Positions 5,098 through 7,133 of a DNA stretch of 7,133 nucleotides are shown in pieces (the first letter of the stretch is position 1; every line of letters begins with the position of its first letter). Position numbers and translations under genes: made by a program. The notes beneath the pieces are model-generated. The model saw only the letters and a list, made by a program, of their open reading frames with translations, was not told the origin of the DNA and did no database searches. Source of the stretch: an uncultured Candidatus Melainabacteria bacterium (GTDB lineage: Bacteria; Cyanobacteriota; Vampirovibrionia; Gastranaerophilales; Gastranaerophilaceae); the NCBI GenBank assembly GCA_934773085.1, contig CAKVMU010000088.1:1-7133 (forward strand). The letters run 5' to 3'.

Positions 5098-5572
5098 AAA
5101 CAGAACCTCGTTCCTCTCTGTGGGAATCCCATCCATGTGTACGATTTTCTCCGTACTCTGTCTGGTCATCCTTGCGTTGCTGACTCTTAATACTTCCGAA
5201 CAGGATCTGCAGACCAGCCGGATTGCGCTTGAACAGACCACCGCCTATTATACCGCCTGCTCTGCTGCTTCCTCAAAATATCAGGAACTGACAGCCTACG
5301 CTCAACAGGCATTTACGGACTGTCAAAAACAACAGACTTATAATACCCTGATGTCGTCTGTCACACAACAATATCCGGATGCCAGATGGGATCCCAAAAC
5401 ACAGATTTTATCCTTCACTGTAGATTTTGCTGAGGAACAGGCAATATATGTAGAAATAAACATTCCATATTCTTCCGACCTGATACCGGAAATTCTCACA
5501 TGGAAAACCATCAGCACCGCTGCCTGGAATCCAGACACAAGACAACCTGTTTACAAAGGAGATTCAAAATGA
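5090..5572 (+). CDS. Small single-pass membrane protein of the pilus operon, function unknown
   Basis: This 160-residue protein has a basic leader, SVGIPSMCTIF (10-20), one membrane helix (about 16-33) and a long helical stretch with AYYTACSAASSKYQELTAYAQ (52-72). A mixed alpha/beta C-terminus ends in WKTISTAAWNPD. The Gly12 before the hydrophobic segment resembles a prepilin -1 Gly, but position +5 is Cys17 instead of Glu, so processing is uncertain. The plan matches a minor pilin or PilX/ComGG-like component; I do not recognise a specific family. AAAGGA (5075-5080) at 9 nt supports the start, which lies inside the last codons of the gene before. It ends in an ATGA overlap with pilT, indicating coupled translation of accessory protein and motor. 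Confidence 0.7.
   Translation: MNKNRTSFLSVGIPSMCTIFSVLCLVILALLTLNTSEQDLQTSRIALEQTTAYYTACSAASSKYQELTAYAQQAFTDCQKQQTYNTLMSSVTQQYPDARWDPKTQILSFTVDFAEEQAIYVEINIPYSSDLIPEILTWKTISTAAWNPDTRQPVYKGDSK
5555..5571 (+). promoter_or_regulatory. Ribosome binding site and start codon of pilT
   Basis: AAAGGAG (5555-5561) sits 7 nt before ATG 5569. The reading frame is open further upstream to ATG 5500, but those 23 extra residues are unlike PilT, lack a ribosome binding site and lie wholly inside the previous gene. ATG 5569 is therefore the true start, giving 353 residues. Confidence 0.85.
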
Positions 5573-6630
5573 CAGAACAGATAACACCTGAATATTTATC
5601 CTTCGCAACCGAACATCACGCATCCGATATTTTTATCATTGCCGGTCGTCCGCTTTCCTTTAAAATCAACGGCAAACTGTCAATATATGGCGAACGGTTA
5701 ATGCCTGCTGATACAGAAATCCTGCTACGGCAGATTTATCAGATGTCCAACAACCGTAACTTTGACCGTTTTCTGGAAATCGGAGATGATGACTTTTCTT
5801 TTTCCATCCCCGGACTTTCCCGTTTTCGTGTTAATACCTACCGCCAAAGAGGTTCTCTTGCTGCAGTTATCAGGGTAATTGCTTTTGAACTTCCCGATCC
5901 CGGAATTCTCAATATTCCGGAAGATGTTATGTCTGTTTCTGATTTTACCAAAGGAATGGTACTTGTTACAGGACCTGCAGGAAGCGGTAAATCCACAACA
6001 ATGGCATGTATTGTTGATCGTATCAATCATTCCCGGGAAGGTCACATCATCACCCTGGAAGACCCTTTGGAATATCTGCACAGACATGACAAATGTATTG
6101 TCAGCCAGCGCGAAATATGCACAGATACGGAAAGCTATCTGGTGTCCCTCCGAGCCACTCTGAGACAGAGTCCGGATGTAATCCTTCTTGGCGAAATGCG
6201 AGATTATGAAACGATCCAAACCGCCATGACTGCCGCTGAAACCGGCCATCTGATCCTGTCCAGTCTTCATACCACAGGTGCCGCCAATACTATCGGGCGC
6301 ATTGTAGATGTATTTGAACCGGCTCAGCAAAGGCAGATTTCCATTCAGTTATCCATGGTATTGCAGGCAGTAATTTCCCAACAGCTTATCCCTGATATAA
6401 ACGGGCACACTATCCCTGTCTTTGAAGTTATGCGTTTGAATCCGGCAATACGAAACATGATCCGGGACAATAAAGTTCATCAGATTGATGGAGTTATCGC
6501 TTCTTCTGCGCATGAACATATGCGTTCCATGGATCAGAGCCTTCTGGAACTTTATAAACAGAACAAAATCACAAAAGAAACCGCATTAAAATTTGCGTCC
6601 AATGCAGATATGTTAAAACGGAAGCTATAA
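5569..6630 (+). CDS. pilT: PilT-family type IV pilus motor ATPase
   Basis: This 353-residue protein is full length for the family (about 340-380). The N-terminal PAS-like domain carries HASDIFIIAGRPLSFKINGKL (17-37). Walker A is GPAGSGKST (135-143), the Asp box is TLEDPLEYLH (162-171), and Walker B lies in SPDVILLGEMRD (201-212) with catalytic E209. The His box is AETGHLILSSLHTT (223-236) with H227 and H234. The PilT signature AIRNMIRD (293-300), needed for retraction in studied PilT proteins, is near the C-terminus. It should form a cytoplasmic hexamer under PilC and power filament disassembly. Here it is the only motor in the operon; no PilB/GspE extension ATPase is present, so it may also drive assembly, or PilB may be encoded elsewhere. 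It is the last gene before the terminator. Confidence 0.95.
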   Translation: MTEQITPEYLSFATEHHASDIFIIAGRPLSFKINGKLSIYGERLMPADTEILLRQIYQMSNNRNFDRFLEIGDDDFSFSIPGLSRFRVNTYRQRGSLAAVIRVIAFELPDPGILNIPEDVMSVSDFTKGMVLVTGPAGSGKSTTMACIVDRINHSREGHIITLEDPLEYLHRHDKCIVSQREICTDTESYLVSLRATLRQSPDVILLGEMRDYETIQTAMTAAETGHLILSSLHTTGAANTIGRIVDVFEPAQQRQISIQLSMVLQAVISQQLIPDINGHTIPVFEVMRLNPAIRNMIRDNKVHQIDGVIASSAHEHMRSMDQSLLELYKQNKITKETALKFASNADMLKRKL

Positions 6631-6671
6631 CATAATGAGAATTGCTCCGCTGATTTTCCGGTATACAAAAA

Positions 6672-6735
6672 CAGTTCAGAAATGAGTTTATCCAAAATTT
6701 TGAATATATTTCATCTCTGAACTGCTCTTATTTTT
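6672..6735. terminator. Bidirectional terminator between the pilus operon and the convergent gene
   Basis: CAGTTCAGAAATGA (6672-6685) and TCATCTCTGAACTG (6711-6724) form a 14-bp stem around a loop of about 25 nt that can pair further (CAAAATTTTG at its centre). On the plus strand one A-C mismatch interrupts the stem and CTCTTATTTTTCTGTTTTC follows. On the minus strand the mismatch becomes a G-U pair and GTTTTTG follows. Both convergent units can therefore end here. The rest of 6631-6797 shows no gene. Confidence 0.75.
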
Positions 6736-6797
6736 CTGTTTTCTGTTCAAATATAGTCAAGCGGATAACTACTCCGCAGGGAACTTATCTGATCCGG

Positions 6798-7133
6798 TTA
6801 ATGTACCAGATTTCCCACCAATCCATAAGAAACAATATACATAATCACAGTCGCCATGATAATCCCACAAAAAATTGCCAGGGAAGACTTCTTAATATCA
6901 ATCTCCAGAAGAGAGGCGATCAGAGAACCTGTCCATGCCCCTGTTCCCGGAAGCGGGATTCCCACAAACAGCATCAGTCCCCAAAACTCATATTTCTTTA
7001 CCTGATCACTTTTTCTCATTGCCCTGTCTTCCAGTTTTATAACAAGCCCCCGAAAAAGTTTCGTCTTTTTTAAAACCTTGAAAATCTGTCTGATAAACAA
7101 CAGAATAAACGGAATAGGAATAATATTTCCAAC
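6798..7133 (-). CDS. Small multidrug-export family membrane protein (COG2426-like), 5' end beyond the window
   Basis: The frame is open from the stop at 6798 to the right edge. The visible 111 residues begin VGNIIPIPFILLFIRQIFKVL, so the TTG at 7100 is internal rather than the start. Features of the family are GNIIPIPF at the left, a charged cytoplasmic loop (RAMRKSDQVKKYEFWG), the conserved turn VGIPLPGTGAWTGSLIASLL with paired Pro/Gly, and a last membrane helix (SLAIFCGIIMATVIMYIVSYG). The family is about 150-170 residues, so about 40-60 are missing. It is named as a putative small multidrug exporter, but transport has little direct support in general; the Pro-Gly re-entrant turn resembles DedA-like membrane proteins. 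It converges on the pilus operon and is probably unrelated to it. Confidence 0.85.
   Translation of the reverse strand, partial: VGNIIPIPFILLFIRQIFKVLKKTKLFRGLVIKLEDRAMRKSDQVKKYEFWGLMLFVGIPLPGTGAWTGSLIASLLEIDIKKSSLAIFCGIIMATVIMYIVSYGLVGNLVH

Noticed and set aside
5725..6330. A 201-codon open frame antisense to pilT.
   Set aside because: It lies wholly opposite strongly conserved PilT coding sequence, lacks recognizable domains and has no ribosome binding site; it is a shadow frame.
1..7133. CRISPR arrays, tRNA or rRNA genes, insertion sequences, phage attachment sites.
   Set aside because: No spaced direct repeats, cloverleaf signatures, transposase genes or terminal repeats with target duplications were seen on either strand.

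Overview
The window looks like chromosomal DNA of a low-to-moderate GC Gram-positive anaerobe, most likely a gut Clostridium-type Firmicute (Lachnospiraceae-like). The evidence is strong AGGAGG-type ribosome binding sites, tight ATGA gene overlaps, a class I cyclic-di-GMP riboswitch of the clostridial kind, a lipoprotein with a Gram-positive lipobox, and a type IV pilus-like operon with PilC and PilT but none of the outer-membrane parts. Genus cannot be fixed from the sequence alone.

Layout. (1) 75-1401, minus strand: a complete unit of consensus promoter (TTGACA-18-TATACT), class I c-di-GMP aptamer (about 1286-1366), antiterminator/terminator expression platform (1174-1296), a gene for a membrane-anchored M34/anthrax-lethal-factor-like zinc metalloprotease (156-1124) and a terminator (75-114). 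(2) 1402-1714: divergent intergenic region holding the promoter of the rightward operon, a perfect 13-bp-arm palindrome at its predicted transcription start, and a long leader able to fold into several helices that I cannot match to a known riboswitch. (3) 1715-6630, plus strand: seven tightly packed genes: transglutaminase-like lipoprotein, PilC/GspF platform protein, four small single-pass membrane proteins (one clearly pilin-like at its N-terminus), and PilT ATPase. The operon ends at a terminator that can work in both directions (6672-6735). (4) 6798-7133, minus strand, running off the right edge: a small multidrug-export family (COG2426-like) membrane protein, convergent with the pilus operon.

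How it may work together. The riboswitch platform can be read directly. The 3' part of the aptamer (CGGUUGCC) can pair over 8 bp with GGUAACCG, which contains the start of the terminator stem, so ligand binding should free the terminator and turn the protease OFF at high c-di-GMP. This is the logic known for the Clostridioides difficile Pro-Pro endopeptidase PPEP-1, which sheds surface adhesins when c-di-GMP is low and lies next to a substrate gene. Here the neighbour is a pilus-like operon whose first product, a lipoprotein, has the only Pro-Pro dipeptide among the seven operon proteins, about 10 residues after the lipidated Cys. That makes it a testable candidate substrate. The operon itself is stripped down: one motor ATPase (PilT type), no PilB, no prepilin peptidase, no PilM/N/O and no canonical GFTLIE pilin in the window. 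It is either a minimal type IV filament machine or depends on parts encoded elsewhere.
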